DNA from: a virus
Virus record (IMG/VR): IMGVR_UViG_3300038299_000353
Span: 1 to 64,000 of that record
Length of the DNA: 64,000 nucleotides
Reading direction: 5' to 3' (one strand)
Of the stretch, positions 1-5,449 are shown piece after piece. The translations under genes and the position numbers were made by a program. The first letter of the stretch is position 1. Every line of letters begins with the position of its first letter. The notes below the pieces were generated by a model, which saw only the letters and a list, made by a program, of their open reading frames with translations, searched no databases and had not been told where the DNA came from.

Positions 1-357
1 AACGCTATCATACCAAGACCCGCAGCCGAAGCAGAAAATTGGTATGCTTGGAATCTAACGAATTGGGGTAGCAAGTGGGATGTGAGAGACTTGGTTGTAG
101 AATATGAAGACGATACTCAACTCAATTTATATTTTGCTACTGCTTGGAGTCCTATTACTCCCATCTTTGACGAATTGGTTGAGCGCGGCTTTAAAGTCTT
201 AGCCGAATACCAAGATGAGGGATATATGTTTGTAGGTGAATATGAAGATGGCAAAGAAACAGACTTTGAAATATTAGTCTGCGAGGATTGCCAAGAGCTT
301 GACGAACCGAACAACGAATGCAAATGCGAGGGAAATGGAGTAATCGTCGTGCGATAA
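1..357 (+). CDS. YubB/Api92-like ferredoxin-fold protein, C-terminal part
   Basis: The reading frame is open from the first base of the window, so this is the 3' part of a gene that starts upstream. A GTG at 82 is an internal codon rather than a convincing start. The frame before it encodes ENWYAWNLTNWGSKWDV, which resembles the WGTKWD signature of the YubB/Api92 (DUF1281) family of phage and plasmid proteins with a ferredoxin-like fold. The function of that family is not established. The C-terminus is acidic and ends with a cysteine group (CEDC, CKC) that could bind metal. The family call rests on motif memory only. Confidence 0.6.
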   Translation, partial: NAIIPRPAAEAENWYAWNLTNWGSKWDVRDLVVEYEDDTQLNLYFATAWSPITPIFDELVERGFKVLAEYQDEGYMFVGEYEDGKETDFEILVCEDCQELDEPNNECKCEGNGVIVVR

Positions 358-375
358 CCAAACAAAAAAATAATT

Positions 376-549
376 ATGACTACAAAAGAAAGAATGAAAG
401 CTTGGGAGGATCTTGGCTCACCAAAACCAGACTGGGAAACGTTTAAGAGGATGTTAGCATCCTGCAATAATAATCCGTTAGTAGTTCGGACATTGTGGCT
501 GAAAAAGAATTCAAAAAAAGGCTTGACAATCACTCCAGATAATGCATGA
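376..549 (+). CDS. Small hypothetical protein, 57 aa
   Basis: A complete short ORF beginning MTTKERMKAW and ending at TGA 547-549. It follows the previous gene by 18 nt, with an A-rich leader and no Shine-Dalgarno sequence. The product is basic, contains SPKPDWETFKRML and has no recognised domain or membrane segment. Its last codons hold a TTGACA box (523-528) that probably belongs to the promoter of the next gene, an arrangement repeated several times in this arm. Function unknown. Confidence 0.55.
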   Translation: MTTKERMKAWEDLGSPKPDWETFKRMLASCNNNPLVVRTLWLKKNSKKGLTITPDNA

Positions 550-550
550 T
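523..550 (+). promoter_or_regulatory. Sigma70-type promoter for the gene at 582
   Basis: TTGACA at 523-528, a 16-bp spacer, then CATGAT at 545-550. It lies inside the end of the upstream gene and would give a leader of about 25 nt ending in CACACATT before ATG 582. The -10 box is weak. Confidence 0.45.
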
Positions 551-581
551 TGAAGATACTTAAAACTAACTAACACACATT

Positions 582-812
582 ATGGAAAACAAAAACATTG
601 AAGACATCATTATCGAATACTGTGAAGGTTTTGAGCATCTAGAATTTAACTATAGCGATTTACCCGAGATGGCAGAGAAGATAAAAGAGGAACTGGCTAC
701 GGAAAATCATCGGCTACGCATTGCACTGCACGAAGCAATCAATCTCCCCAAAGGTATCGTCCCGCACGAAGCCGAGGAGTTTTACGATCAAGACTTCTAC
801 TCCACCACATAG
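582..812 (+). CDS. Small acidic hypothetical protein, 76 aa
   Basis: The start ATG is preceded by CACACATT, the same CA-rich leader seen before 833, 1232 and 5319, which supports this start in place of a Shine-Dalgarno site. The protein is acidic and largely helical (EYCEGFEHLEFNYSDLPEMAEKIKEEL) with no recognised domain. It heads a run of small co-oriented genes reaching 1871. Function unknown. Confidence 0.65.
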   Translation: MENKNIEDIIIEYCEGFEHLEFNYSDLPEMAEKIKEELATENHRLRIALHEAINLPKGIVPHEAEEFYDQDFYSTT

Positions 813-832
813 CCCAACAGGGCGCACACATT

Positions 833-1219
833 ATGAAACCACTAAGCGAAACATACAAAGAACTAGGCATTGCATTTACATTCCCTATTGAGATTAGAGA
901 TGCACACGGTAACTTGACTTACTACGAGAACAGCAAGGGCTACTGCTATAAGCGTGAGTGCGACGCCAATGATAACGAGACTTACCGCGAGGACAGCAAG
1001 GGCTACTGGTGTAAGCGTGAGTGCGACGCCAAGGGCAATAAGACTTACTACGAGGACAGCGGGGGCTACTGGTGTAAGTATGAGTATGATGCCGATGGTA
1101 AAGCGACTTACTTCGAGAGCAGCAAGGGCTACAAGCAAGGAACTCCTCGTTCAGCTAAGACCTGCGAAGGTAAGGTCATTGAAGTTGATGGCATTAAATA
1201 CAAACTAATAGCTCAGTAG
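833..1219 (+). CDS. Tandem-repeat protein with 21-aa Tyr/Cys-rich units
   Basis: The start is set by the leader GGGCGCACACATT directly before ATG 833. Residues from about 27 to 100 form three full and one partial copy of a 21-residue unit of the form TYYE(N/D)SxGYxCKxExDAxGNx, encoded by a 63-bp tandem repeat at about 918-1130. The repeats carry aromatic residues, charged residues and several cysteines. Similar 20-residue repeats occur in phage proteins of unknown function. The last 25 residues (GKVIEVDGIKYKLIAQ) are non-repetitive. Copy number could change by slippage. Role unknown. Confidence 0.75.
   Translation: MKPLSETYKELGIAFTFPIEIRDAHGNLTYYENSKGYCYKRECDANDNETYREDSKGYWCKRECDAKGNKTYYEDSGGYWCKYEYDADGKATYFESSKGYKQGTPRSAKTCEGKVIEVDGIKYKLIAQ
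918..1133 (+). repeat. 63-bp coding tandem repeat
   Basis: Three complete and one partial 63-bp unit, starting at ACTTACTACGAG and recurring as ACTTACCGCGAG, ACTTACTACGAG and ACTTACTTCGAG. Each keeps the reading frame of the gene at 833. The first two units are the most alike, and later ones diverge at codon third positions and in cysteine content. Confidence 0.8.
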
Positions 1220-1231
1220 GGCGCACACACT
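1211..1231 (+). promoter_or_regulatory. Leader element GCTCAGTAGGGC plus CACACACT
   Basis: GCTCAGTAGGGC at 1211-1222 runs into GCACACACT directly before ATG 1232. The first half recurs at 5095-5106 and, as GCTCAGTAG, at 5941-5949. The second half recurs at 820-832, and exactly as GGGCGCACACATT at 1297-1309. Probably part of the translation initiation region, since no Shine-Dalgarno sequence is present. Confidence 0.5.
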
Positions 1232-1420
1232 ATGAAAACAGAAGAACTTATACACGTCGTGACTGATATTTCTGAAGCTATTGTTGAACACAGGATGGGC
1301 GCACACATTGTGTGGGAAGACAGGGAGGATGGATCAGAAGGTTTCACAGAAGAAGCCCAAGATCTATTTTGCGAAGTCTACGACATCATAGAACCCATAA
1401 TACTTAAACACATCAAATAA
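1232..1420 (+). CDS. Small acidic hypothetical protein, 62 aa
   Basis: Starts at ATG 1232 after a CA-rich leader. No domain is recognised. The protein is acidic and probably helical. Inside the gene, 1297-1309 is an exact copy of the 13-nt leader GGGCGCACACATT, followed by an in-frame GTG at 1310. A second, shorter product of 36 residues is therefore possible. Four bases separate it from the next start. Confidence 0.6.
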   Translation: MKTEELIHVVTDISEAIVEHRMGAHIVWEDREDGSEGFTEEAQDLFCEVYDIIEPIILKHIK

Positions 1421-1423
1421 ATC

Positions 1424-1639
1424 ATGGAACTACTAAAAAATTACTTCGTCGAGCTGATCATTACTATTGGCGAATACGAAACCCATACCAATTATGTATA
1501 TTCAGCAATCAACGAATCTGAAGCGATTAAACTTATAGAGGAGGATTGCAATGATGACAATGATGAGAGGCATACCGAACTAACAAGCATAGTGGAATTA
1601 TCCGACGATGATTTTGCCGTACTAAGTAGATTCATTTAA
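1424..1639 (+). CDS. Small acidic hypothetical protein, 71 aa
   Basis: The ATG lies 3 nt after the previous stop (TAAATCATGG), so the two are probably co-transcribed and translationally coupled. The product resembles small phage proteins that pair a beta-strand with an acidic helix (EAIKLIEEDCNDDNDERH). No catalytic motif is seen. Function unknown. Confidence 0.6.
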   Translation: MELLKNYFVELIITIGEYETHTNYVYSAINESEAIKLIEEDCNDDNDERHTELTSIVELSDDDFAVLSRFI

Positions 1640-1658
1640 ACCCAACCAAATAAATAGT

Positions 1659-1871
1659 ATGACTAAAACAGAAGCACATATTCGCGCCTCCAACTTTTAT
1701 CTATGCGAGGCTTTGCCCGAAGACTTCGATAAGCTAGATGAGCAAGAGGTCACAGACTTCATCCGAGATAACAGGTGGGAGCCGTTTGAAGAGTGGGAAC
1801 CGCACGGAATTTGGGAGTTGATTGAAGACCTTGCATCTGAATTTCTTTCGATTTCTAAGAAAAACAATTGA
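1659..1871 (+). CDS. Small acidic hypothetical protein, 70 aa
   Basis: Starts at ATG 1659, 20 nt after the previous gene, in a leader (CCCAACCAAATAAATAGT) without a Shine-Dalgarno sequence. It is rich in Trp and acidic residues (NRWEPFEEWEPHGIWELIEDL). No recognised domain. It is the last gene of this run and is followed at 1942 by a large hairpin. Confidence 0.6.
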   Translation: MTKTEAHIRASNFYLCEALPEDFDKLDEQEVTDFIRDNRWEPFEEWEPHGIWELIEDLASEFLSISKKNN

Positions 1872-1941
1872 CACCGTAGACACCTTGTTATACATTTTTA
1901 TCTTTCTGTTGTTACTAGTTATGTTGTAACGTTATGTGGTA

Positions 1942-1973
1942 GTCGTCCCATCTTGTGGTTAGGGTGGGGCGAC
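1942..1973 (+). terminator. Conserved 11-bp hairpin, loop TTGTGGTTAG
   Basis: GTCGTCCCATC (1942-1952) pairs with GGTGGGGCGAC (1963-1973) around the loop TTGTGGTTAG. The same loop and stem length recur at 2759-2790 with a different stem sequence that still pairs. No T-run follows, so it may be a factor-dependent terminator or a 3'-end stabiliser rather than an intrinsic terminator. Confidence 0.6.
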
Positions 1974-1978
1974 ATTAC

Positions 1979-2044
1979 CAAATAGTCCAATTTAACTCGA
2001 AATATTCACAAATAACACAATTTAGTGCGAAATAAACCCAAATA
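1979..2044 (+). repeat. 10-bp phased AAATA array
   Basis: CAAATA, CAATTT and GAAATA words begin at 1979, 1988, 1999, 2009, 2018, 2029 and 2039. The average spacing is 10 bp. A 30-bp higher-order period (CAAATA at 1979, 2009 and 2039) is visible. It is non-coding, and further arrays lie behind other gene ends in this arm. Confidence 0.8.
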
Positions 2045-2046
2045 AT

Positions 2047-2127
2047 ATGATAGGTCAAGAAGAATTATGTATGTGGACTCTAGTTGCAGTGGCAATTGTG
2101 TTTTACTATACTATATATTGTAGATAA
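2047..2127 (+). CDS. Possible 26-aa membrane peptide
   Basis: A short ORF starting right after the phased array: MIGQEELCMWTLVAVAIVFY continuing to CR. A short polar N-terminus precedes one hydrophobic segment long enough to span a membrane. Similar very small hydrophobic ORFs follow the arrays at 3939, 10863 and 11715. No ribosome binding site is seen, so its translation is uncertain. Confidence 0.35.
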   Translation: MIGQEELCMWTLVAVAIVFYYTIYCR

Positions 2128-2155
2128 TTTTTTAATTCTTTTTTTAAAAAAGGTA

Positions 2156-2183
2156 TTGACATACCATCTTACTGAGACATACT
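2156..2183 (+). promoter_or_regulatory. Leaderless-type promoter for the gene at 2191
   Basis: TTGACA 2156-2161, 16-bp spacer, CATACT 2178-2183. An A/T tract lies just upstream. Only 7 nt separate the -10 box from ATG 2191, so transcription should start at or beside the start codon. Confidence 0.75.
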
Positions 2184-2190
2184 GAGAAGC

Positions 2191-2538
2191 ATGAAAGTAA
2201 GAGTATATCGCAACCTAACCAAAAAATGCCTCTCTGTCCAAACCATGACAGACAAGGGCTGGAGAGTAACCAGACACGTTCAATCCATTTGCTTGAGCGC
2301 AGCGTCTTTTAAAGTATCTGAAGCAGGGCGACAAAGAGTGCTGTTGCAGAAGAGGAAGAATGTCCACGCCTGGGTAGAGGGATACGAAACGGATTCATTT
2401 GACGAGTCAACCGCTAAGGGTGTTAGCTACAACCCATATAAATCATCTCATTTCTTTTTGAAGGACGCGCCAAGCATCCCAATCTTCAAAACCCCAGCAG
2501 CCAGAATAAAAACTTCGGGAATCGAAATTAGTTCTTGA
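2191..2538 (+). CDS. Conserved phage hypothetical protein, 115 aa
   Basis: Begins 7 nt after a promoter -10 box, so the mRNA is probably leaderless and the start is well fixed. The protein is basic and contains KVSEAGRQRVLLQKRKNVHAWVEG, a segment that resembles conserved phage proteins of unknown function. No transmembrane segment or enzyme motif is seen. Its last codons overlap the -35 box of the next promoter. Confidence 0.7.
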   Translation: MKVRVYRNLTKKCLSVQTMTDKGWRVTRHVQSICLSAASFKVSEAGRQRVLLQKRKNVHAWVEGYETDSFDESTAKGVSYNPYKSSHFFLKDAPSIPIFKTPAARIKTSGIEISS

Positions 2539-2562
2539 CATCGGCATCAACCTATGCATAAT
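2535..2562 (+). promoter_or_regulatory. Leaderless-type promoter for the gene at 2569
   Basis: TTGACA 2535-2540, 16 bp, CATAAT 2557-2562, then 6 nt to ATG 2569. The -35 box overlaps the stop codon of the upstream gene. Confidence 0.75.
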
Positions 2563-2568
2563 AACACT

Positions 2569-2718
2569 ATGACCACAAAAGAAATTAAAGTAAGTTCTAT
2601 TCCATCGCCAGATACTTGGAGAAAGAAAGATGAGCTACTCGCCCAAGGATTTAAACACGTAAACAATATAAGTGTTCGAGGCTCTGATCGATTCACTATG
2701 GTCTTCACTAAAGATTAA
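2569..2718 (+). CDS. Small hypothetical protein, 49 aa
   Basis: A complete ORF beginning MTTKEIKVSSIPSPDTW and ending FTMVFTKD. The start is fixed by a promoter whose -10 box ends 6 nt upstream. The first codons (MTTKE) resemble those of the ORF at 376. The product is basic and soluble, with no recognised domain. It is followed by a (GT)n tract and a conserved hairpin. Confidence 0.6.
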   Translation: MTTKEIKVSSIPSPDTWRKKDELLAQGFKHVNNISVRGSDRFTMVFTKD

Positions 2719-2734
2719 AACTTTTTTCTGTTAA

Positions 2735-2758
2735 CGTGTGTGTGTACGCGTGTGTGTT
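2735..2758 (+). repeat. Alternating GT tract
   Basis: A run of about 24 bp of nearly pure purine-pyrimidine alternation (GTGTGTGTGTACGCGTGTGTGT) lies between the stop of the 49-aa gene and the hairpin at 2759. Such tracts can adopt Z-DNA or act as slippage sites. No function is evident. Confidence 0.6.
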
Positions 2759-2790
2759 GCCGTCTAGTCTTGTGGTTAGGACTAGGCGGC
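2759..2790 (+). terminator. Conserved 11-bp hairpin, loop TTGTGGTTAG
   Basis: GCCGTCTAGTC (2759-2769) pairs with GACTAGGCGGC (2780-2790) around TTGTGGTTAG. This is the partner of the hairpin at 1942, with the same 32-nt size, the same loop and compensated stem changes. It is followed by TTTATG, not a long T-run. Confidence 0.65.
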
Positions 2791-2812
2791 TTTATGCATG
2801 CCCATACTCCGT

Positions 2813-2848
2813 CAAATAACTTGAAATAACTCTAAATAATATCAAATA
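2813..2848 (+). repeat. 10-bp phased AAATA array
   Basis: CAAATA 2813, GAAATA 2823, TAAATA 2833 and CAAATA 2843 are spaced exactly 10 bp apart. The array lies between the hairpin at 2759 and the promoter at 2936. Confidence 0.8.
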
Positions 2849-2935
2849 AAGGAACTAGTCAAGATATATTACTGTATTTGTTTTTTCTGATCTATTTGCA
2901 AGGTAATTATTTTTTTAAAGTTTTTTAAAAAATTG

Positions 2936-2963
2936 TTGACATATGCTTTTTACTATGCATTAT
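2936..2963 (+). promoter_or_regulatory. Promoter deciding the start at 2972
   Basis: TTGACA 2936-2941, 16 bp, CATTAT 2958-2963, then 8 nt to ATG 2972. Poly-A/T DNA just upstream resembles an UP element. An in-frame TTG at 2933 lies upstream of this promoter and cannot be its start. Confidence 0.75.
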
Positions 2964-2971
2964 TAGAGATC

Positions 2972-3205
2972 ATGACAAACATAACTATAACACATAAACA
3001 ATCATACGGAAACGACCACTTGTATATCACGGGTGATAAAGCAGACAATTTAAAGAGCTTGCTAGGAAAGAAGACTGTTAATCTATCTGATTTAAAAAAC
3101 CTTCTTAAGCTTGGGGTAAAGTTTGACATTGACGCAAGCAGTCAAACATGCTTAAACATTACTTCCGCAATTAATCACGGTGCAAGCGAAATTATTTTTC
3201 CTTAG
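2972..3205 (+). CDS. Small hypothetical protein, 77 aa
   Basis: The start at 2972 (MTNITITHKQSYGNDHLY) is chosen because the promoter -10 box ends 8 nt upstream. The frame can be read from 2933, but that codon lies before the promoter. The product is soluble with mixed alpha/beta character (DNLKSLLGKKTVNLSDLKNLL). No recognised domain. Leaderless translation is likely. Confidence 0.65.
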   Translation: MTNITITHKQSYGNDHLYITGDKADNLKSLLGKKTVNLSDLKNLLKLGVKFDIDASSQTCLNITSAINHGASEIIFP

Positions 3206-3208
3206 CAC

Positions 3209-3236
3209 TTGACAAACCACAAAAACCATACATTAT
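3209..3236 (+). promoter_or_regulatory. Leaderless-type promoter for the gene at 3244
   Basis: TTGACA 3209-3214, 16 bp, CATTAT 3231-3236, 7 nt to ATG 3244. It begins 3 nt after the stop of the previous gene. Confidence 0.75.
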
Positions 3237-3243
3237 AACGACC

Positions 3244-3930
3244 ATGAAACTACTAACTACAAACACAAAACTAGAAAAAGATACCACTTGGCACACGCTA
3301 GGAATTCAGCTTGCGCCTTTTACCCTTGGGGGCTATGGCAATGTTTGCACAAGTGCAAGCCAAGGTTGCAGCGACGCTTGCTTATTTACAGCGGGGCGCG
3401 GTGCAATGCCTAATGTTAAAGATGCGCGTATTGCTCGCACAAAAAAGTTTTTCACTGATAAGAGAGGCTTTATGACGCAACTTTTTGAAGAAGTTGCTAA
3501 AGCTGAAAAAAGCGCCAGTCGAAAAGGTTTGAAACTTGCCATACGTTTAAACGTTCTTTCCGATTTGCCTTGGGAAAAAATTAAACATGAAAGCAAGACA
3601 GTTTTTGAGGCTTTCCCTCAAATCACTTTTTACGATTATACAAAGCATTTTAAACGCGCAATGGCATTTGCCAAGGGTGAAATGCCTAGCAACTATCACT
3701 TGACTTTTTCGCGCAGCGAGTCAAACGAAAACTTGGCTAAAATGATTCTCGAAATCGGTGGAAACGTTGCTTGCGTATTCCGCAATGAGTTGCCAAAAAC
3801 TTGGCAAGGTAAAAAAGTTATTGACGGTGATAAGAGTGATTTGCGATTCTTAGACGATTCAAACGTCGTCGTAGGACTAGCGCAAAAGGGCATGGCTAAA
3901 AAAGACGCAACGGGCTTCGTAATAGGGTAA
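3244..3930 (+). CDS. GP88-like phage protein, 228 aa
   Basis: The N-terminal third has the pattern GGYGNVCTSASQGCSDACLF followed by a Gly-rich stretch and RIARTKKFF. This resembles the phage GP88 family (named from mycobacteriophage gene 88), whose cysteine cluster (C-x7-C-x3-C) is typical. The biochemical function of the family is not known to me. Later segments (LAIRLNVLSDLPWE, NYHLTFSRSESNENL) are also typical. The gene has its own leaderless-type promoter. It is among the largest early genes here and is followed by the phased array, a micro-ORF and the tmRNA-like RNA. Confidence 0.65.
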   Translation: MKLLTTNTKLEKDTTWHTLGIQLAPFTLGGYGNVCTSASQGCSDACLFTAGRGAMPNVKDARIARTKKFFTDKRGFMTQLFEEVAKAEKSASRKGLKLAIRLNVLSDLPWEKIKHESKTVFEAFPQITFYDYTKHFKRAMAFAKGEMPSNYHLTFSRSESNENLAKMILEIGGNVACVFRNELPKTWQGKKVIDGDKSDLRFLDDSNVVVGLAQKGMAKKDATGFVIG

Positions 3931-3938
3931 GACTAGCG

Positions 3939-3954
3939 CAAATATAATCAAATA
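3939..3954 (+). repeat. Short phased AAATA array
   Basis: CAAATA at 3939 and 3949, 10 bp apart, just behind the gene at 3244. The last base of the second copy is the A of a micro-ORF ATG (3954). Confidence 0.5.
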
Positions 3955-3998
3955 TGATATTTATAATTATTTTGCTTCTATTGATAGTAATAAACTAA
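3954..3998 (+). CDS. Possible 14-aa hydrophobic peptide
   Basis: ATG at 3954 encodes MIFIIILLLLIVIN and then TAA. It is almost entirely Ile/Leu/Val/Phe. The ORF at 10915 (MIFIIIFILLLCINL) also follows a phased array and has the same opening and length class. The pairing argues against chance, but no ribosome binding site or promoter is clear. Confidence 0.35.
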   Translation: MIFIIILLLLIVIN

Positions 3999-4006
3999 AG
4001 TAAAGG

Positions 4007-4073
4007 GGGGGTGAAAGGGTTTCGATTTAAATTGTTTAATTTAAAGACGGTGGTTCAACTCCACCCACCTCCA
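4007..4073 (+). ncRNA. Minimal tmRNA-like RNA (tRNA-like domain without mRNA-like domain)
   Basis: A 67-nt element folds as follows. The acceptor stem GGGGGTG (4007-4013) pairs with CACCTCC (4066-4072), including a G3-U70 wobble, and A73 follows. A D-loop segment AAAGGGTTTCGA carries the GGTTTCGA box typical of tmRNA 5' ends. An 8-bp hairpin TTTAAATT/AATTTAAA with loop GTTT comes next, then GAC. A perfect 5-bp T-arm GGTGG-TTCAACT-CCACC (4049-4065) completes it. The 3' part resembles bacterial tmRNA ends (GGAC, T-arm with TTCAACT). G3-U70 with A73 is the alanyl-tRNA synthetase signal. There is no room for a tag ORF or pseudoknots. CCA is not encoded, and a T-run follows. No clear promoter was found. 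Confidence 0.7.
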
Positions 4074-4103
4074 TTATTTTTTTAAAAAAAATTAAAAAAC
4101 GCA

Positions 4104-4132
4104 TTGACAATCATTATACGTTAACCTATTGT
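4104..4132 (+). promoter_or_regulatory. Promoter upstream of the gene at 4177
   Basis: TTGACA 4104-4109 with an A-rich upstream tract. The -10 candidate TATTGT (4127-4132) lies 17 bp away. The predicted start near 4139 leaves a leader of about 38 nt. Confidence 0.55.
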
Positions 4133-4176
4133 CATGGCATAAGATTAATTCTGATCTTATAAACCACATAAACCAA

Positions 4177-4398
4177 ATGAAATTAATTGACCAAGTGAAT
4201 CAGATTCAAAAAGATGCCCGTCTCTCTCTTATTAAAAAGTTTGCACGTAGGAAGCGTAAGTTTAGCTATGCCGACGCAATGAAAAGCATTGACGACAATG
4301 CTCCAAGCATCGCAACGGAAAATGCTCCAAGCGATTTGACATTCAATCGCGAAAAAGATGAGTTGACAAAAGATATAATGGAAAGAATTTTCGGTTAA
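4177..4398 (+). CDS. Small basic hypothetical protein, 73 aa
   Basis: The frame is open from a TTG at 4129, but that codon overlaps the promoter -10 box, so ATG 4177 (MKLIDQVNQIQKDARLSL) is preferred. The leader (AAACCACATAAACCAA) has no Shine-Dalgarno sequence. The N-terminal half is very basic (IKKFARRKRKFSYADAMK), which could suit nucleic-acid binding, and the C-terminal half is acidic. A strong terminator follows 11 nt after the stop. Function unknown. Confidence 0.6.
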   Translation: MKLIDQVNQIQKDARLSLIKKFARRKRKFSYADAMKSIDDNAPSIATENAPSDLTFNREKDELTKDIMERIFG

Positions 4399-4409
4399 CA
4401 TATGGTTAT

Positions 4410-4447
4410 GGGAAGCGGTGCTTTTAGGTTGCACTGCTTCCCTTTTC
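4410..4447 (+). terminator. Intrinsic terminator
   Basis: GGGAAGCGGTGC pairs with GCACTGCTTCCC around a short loop and is followed by TTTT. It lies directly downstream of the gene ending at 4398. Confidence 0.8.
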
Positions 4448-4466
4448 CTATATAACTTTTATTACT

Positions 4467-4712
4467 ATGAAAACACACACACTACCACAAGACATAAAAG
4501 CATTGGTTTTAGATTTGATTCTAAAGAAAACTGATTTTGGCTGGCAACTTTTAAACTATACTATTAGCGCTAATAGAGTTGACCTAGATTTTGGTCATTC
4601 AAACAGACCCGACATAAGTAATAGCTTTTGCTTTAAACTAGATGATTTAGAAGTATCCAGGGCAAATCTAAATATTTGGATTAACCAGGTCAAAGCACCG
4701 TATCTTAAATAG
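4467..4712 (+). CDS. Small hypothetical protein, 81 aa
   Basis: ATG 4467 follows a terminator closely. TATATAA at 4449-4456 could be a -10 box giving a very short leader, but no good -35 box is present. The protein reads MKTHTLPQDIKALVLDLILK and later RVDLDFGHSNRPDIS, with mixed alpha/beta character. No domain recognised. Confidence 0.55.
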   Translation: MKTHTLPQDIKALVLDLILKKTDFGWQLLNYTISANRVDLDFGHSNRPDISNSFCFKLDDLEVSRANLNIWINQVKAPYLK

Positions 4713-4757
4713 ATTCAAATACAACTATGATACAGGCGAAATAATAAAATAGCTTGC

Positions 4758-4784
4758 AAGCTCTTGTAATTGCCAAGAGCTTTT
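4758..4784 (+). terminator. Intrinsic terminator
   Basis: AAGCTCTTG (4758-4766), loop TAATTGC, CAAGAGCTT (4774-4782), then T residues. It ends the unit of the gene at 4467. The rest of 4713-4862 holds no ORF that I can support. Confidence 0.75.
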
Positions 4785-4862
4785 AAACAGTCTAGACTAT
4801 TTGTCGAGAGAAAACTTAAAAGGTTTTGTTTGTTTTAGTGCGAAAAAAACTTTAAAAAAATG

Positions 4863-4891
4863 TTGACAAGCCCATCTGTGTAGTAAATTAT
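4863..4891 (+). promoter_or_regulatory. Leaderless-type promoter for the gene at 4898
   Basis: TTGACA 4863-4868, 17 bp, AATTAT 4886-4891, 6 nt to ATG 4898. A poly-A tract precedes the -35 box. Confidence 0.65.
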
Positions 4892-4897
4892 ATACAT

Positions 4898-5074
4898 ATG
4901 AAAAAAGCCACAGACCTAATACCAGAAGCAATTGACTTCTTGACTCAGATGAACTACAACCACAATCGCAAGATGGGTGTTGAATCTAAAAAGTTTGATT
5001 TACTATACGGAGAAAAGAAAGTCTCTGTTATGGAAGAAAACTTTAAAAGGGTATTGACAATCAAAGAAAGTTAA
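4898..5074 (+). CDS. Small basic hypothetical protein, 58 aa
   Basis: A complete ORF (MKKATDLIPEAIDFLTQMNY to LTIKES) whose start sits 6 nt after a promoter -10 box. The product is basic and helical. The final codons contain the -35 box of the next promoter (5054-5059). No recognised domain. Confidence 0.55.
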   Translation: MKKATDLIPEAIDFLTQMNYNHNRKMGVESKKFDLLYGEKKVSVMEENFKRVLTIKES

Positions 5075-5081
5075 ACATACT
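5054..5081 (+). promoter_or_regulatory. Promoter for the gene at 5122
   Basis: TTGACA 5054-5059, 16 bp, CATACT 5076-5081. Unlike its neighbours it leaves a leader of about 33 nt, which contains GCTCAGTAGGGC (5095-5106) and an AAGAGG Shine-Dalgarno-like sequence. Confidence 0.65.
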
Positions 5082-5121
5082 ACTTTAACAACCAGCTCAG
5101 TAGGGCAAAGAGGTAAACTTT

Positions 5122-5304
5122 ATGAGTAAAAACCACTACGATGAATACAGCTTTCATTTTCTCATTGAATGGGATGATGGGCAACAAGTGCAACAGTCAC
5201 TAGATGGAGCATATAAGCGCGATGTTCCTTGGTGTGATATACACGCGCAAAATGACGATGCCGACTCGATTACACTAGAATCCATAAGTAAAAATTATGC
5301 CTAA
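5122..5304 (+). CDS. Small acidic hypothetical protein, 60 aa
   Basis: The start is supported by AAGAGG about 10 nt upstream and by the promoter at 5054. The sequence MSKNHYDEYSFHFLIEWDDG suggests a small beta-rich acidic protein. No known domain. The gene for a 30-residue membrane peptide follows within 15 nt. Confidence 0.6.
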   Translation: MSKNHYDEYSFHFLIEWDDGQQVQQSLDGAYKRDVPWCDIHAQNDDADSITLESISKNYA

Positions 5305-5318
5305 GAAACGCACACATT

Positions 5319-5411
5319 ATGGAATCCCAAGATATTATCGAAACCGCATTTTTCGGTTTCATATTCTTCCTGCTAATTCTTAGCGTGAGTTGTGTTATCT
5401 TAAATAAATAA
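5319..5411 (+). CDS. 30-aa single-span membrane peptide
   Basis: ATG 5319 is preceded by CGCACACATT, the leader also used at 833. The peptide MESQDIIETAFFGFIFFLLI continues to SVSCVILNK. A polar N-terminus, about 20 hydrophobic residues and a short basic tail predict one transmembrane helix. The recurring leader makes translation likely. It could be a membrane-active or host-modifying peptide, but nothing shows which. Confidence 0.55.
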   Translation: MESQDIIETAFFGFIFFLLILSVSCVILNK

Positions 5412-5421
5412 CAATAACACC

Positions 5422-5449
5422 TTGACAGCCAAACAAAAATAAACATACT
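5422..5449 (+). promoter_or_regulatory. Leaderless-type promoter for the gene at 5457
   Basis: TTGACA 5422-5427, 16 bp, CATACT 5444-5449, 7 nt to ATG 5457. Confidence 0.75.

Noticed and set aside
863-1208. ORFs in other frames of the tandem repeat gene (both strands)
   Set aside because: They are open only because the 63-bp repeat lacks stops in those frames; composition is repetitive and no start signals are present.
4007-4073. ssrA-type attachment site or ordinary tRNA
   Set aside because: An attachment fragment would keep only the 3' end and an integrase gene would be expected; none is seen. As a tRNA it has no anticodon arm (8-bp stem with 4-nt loop).
4129-4176. Longer form of the 73-residue protein from TTG 4129
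   Set aside because: The TTG lies inside the promoter -10 region, so it would not be in the transcript.
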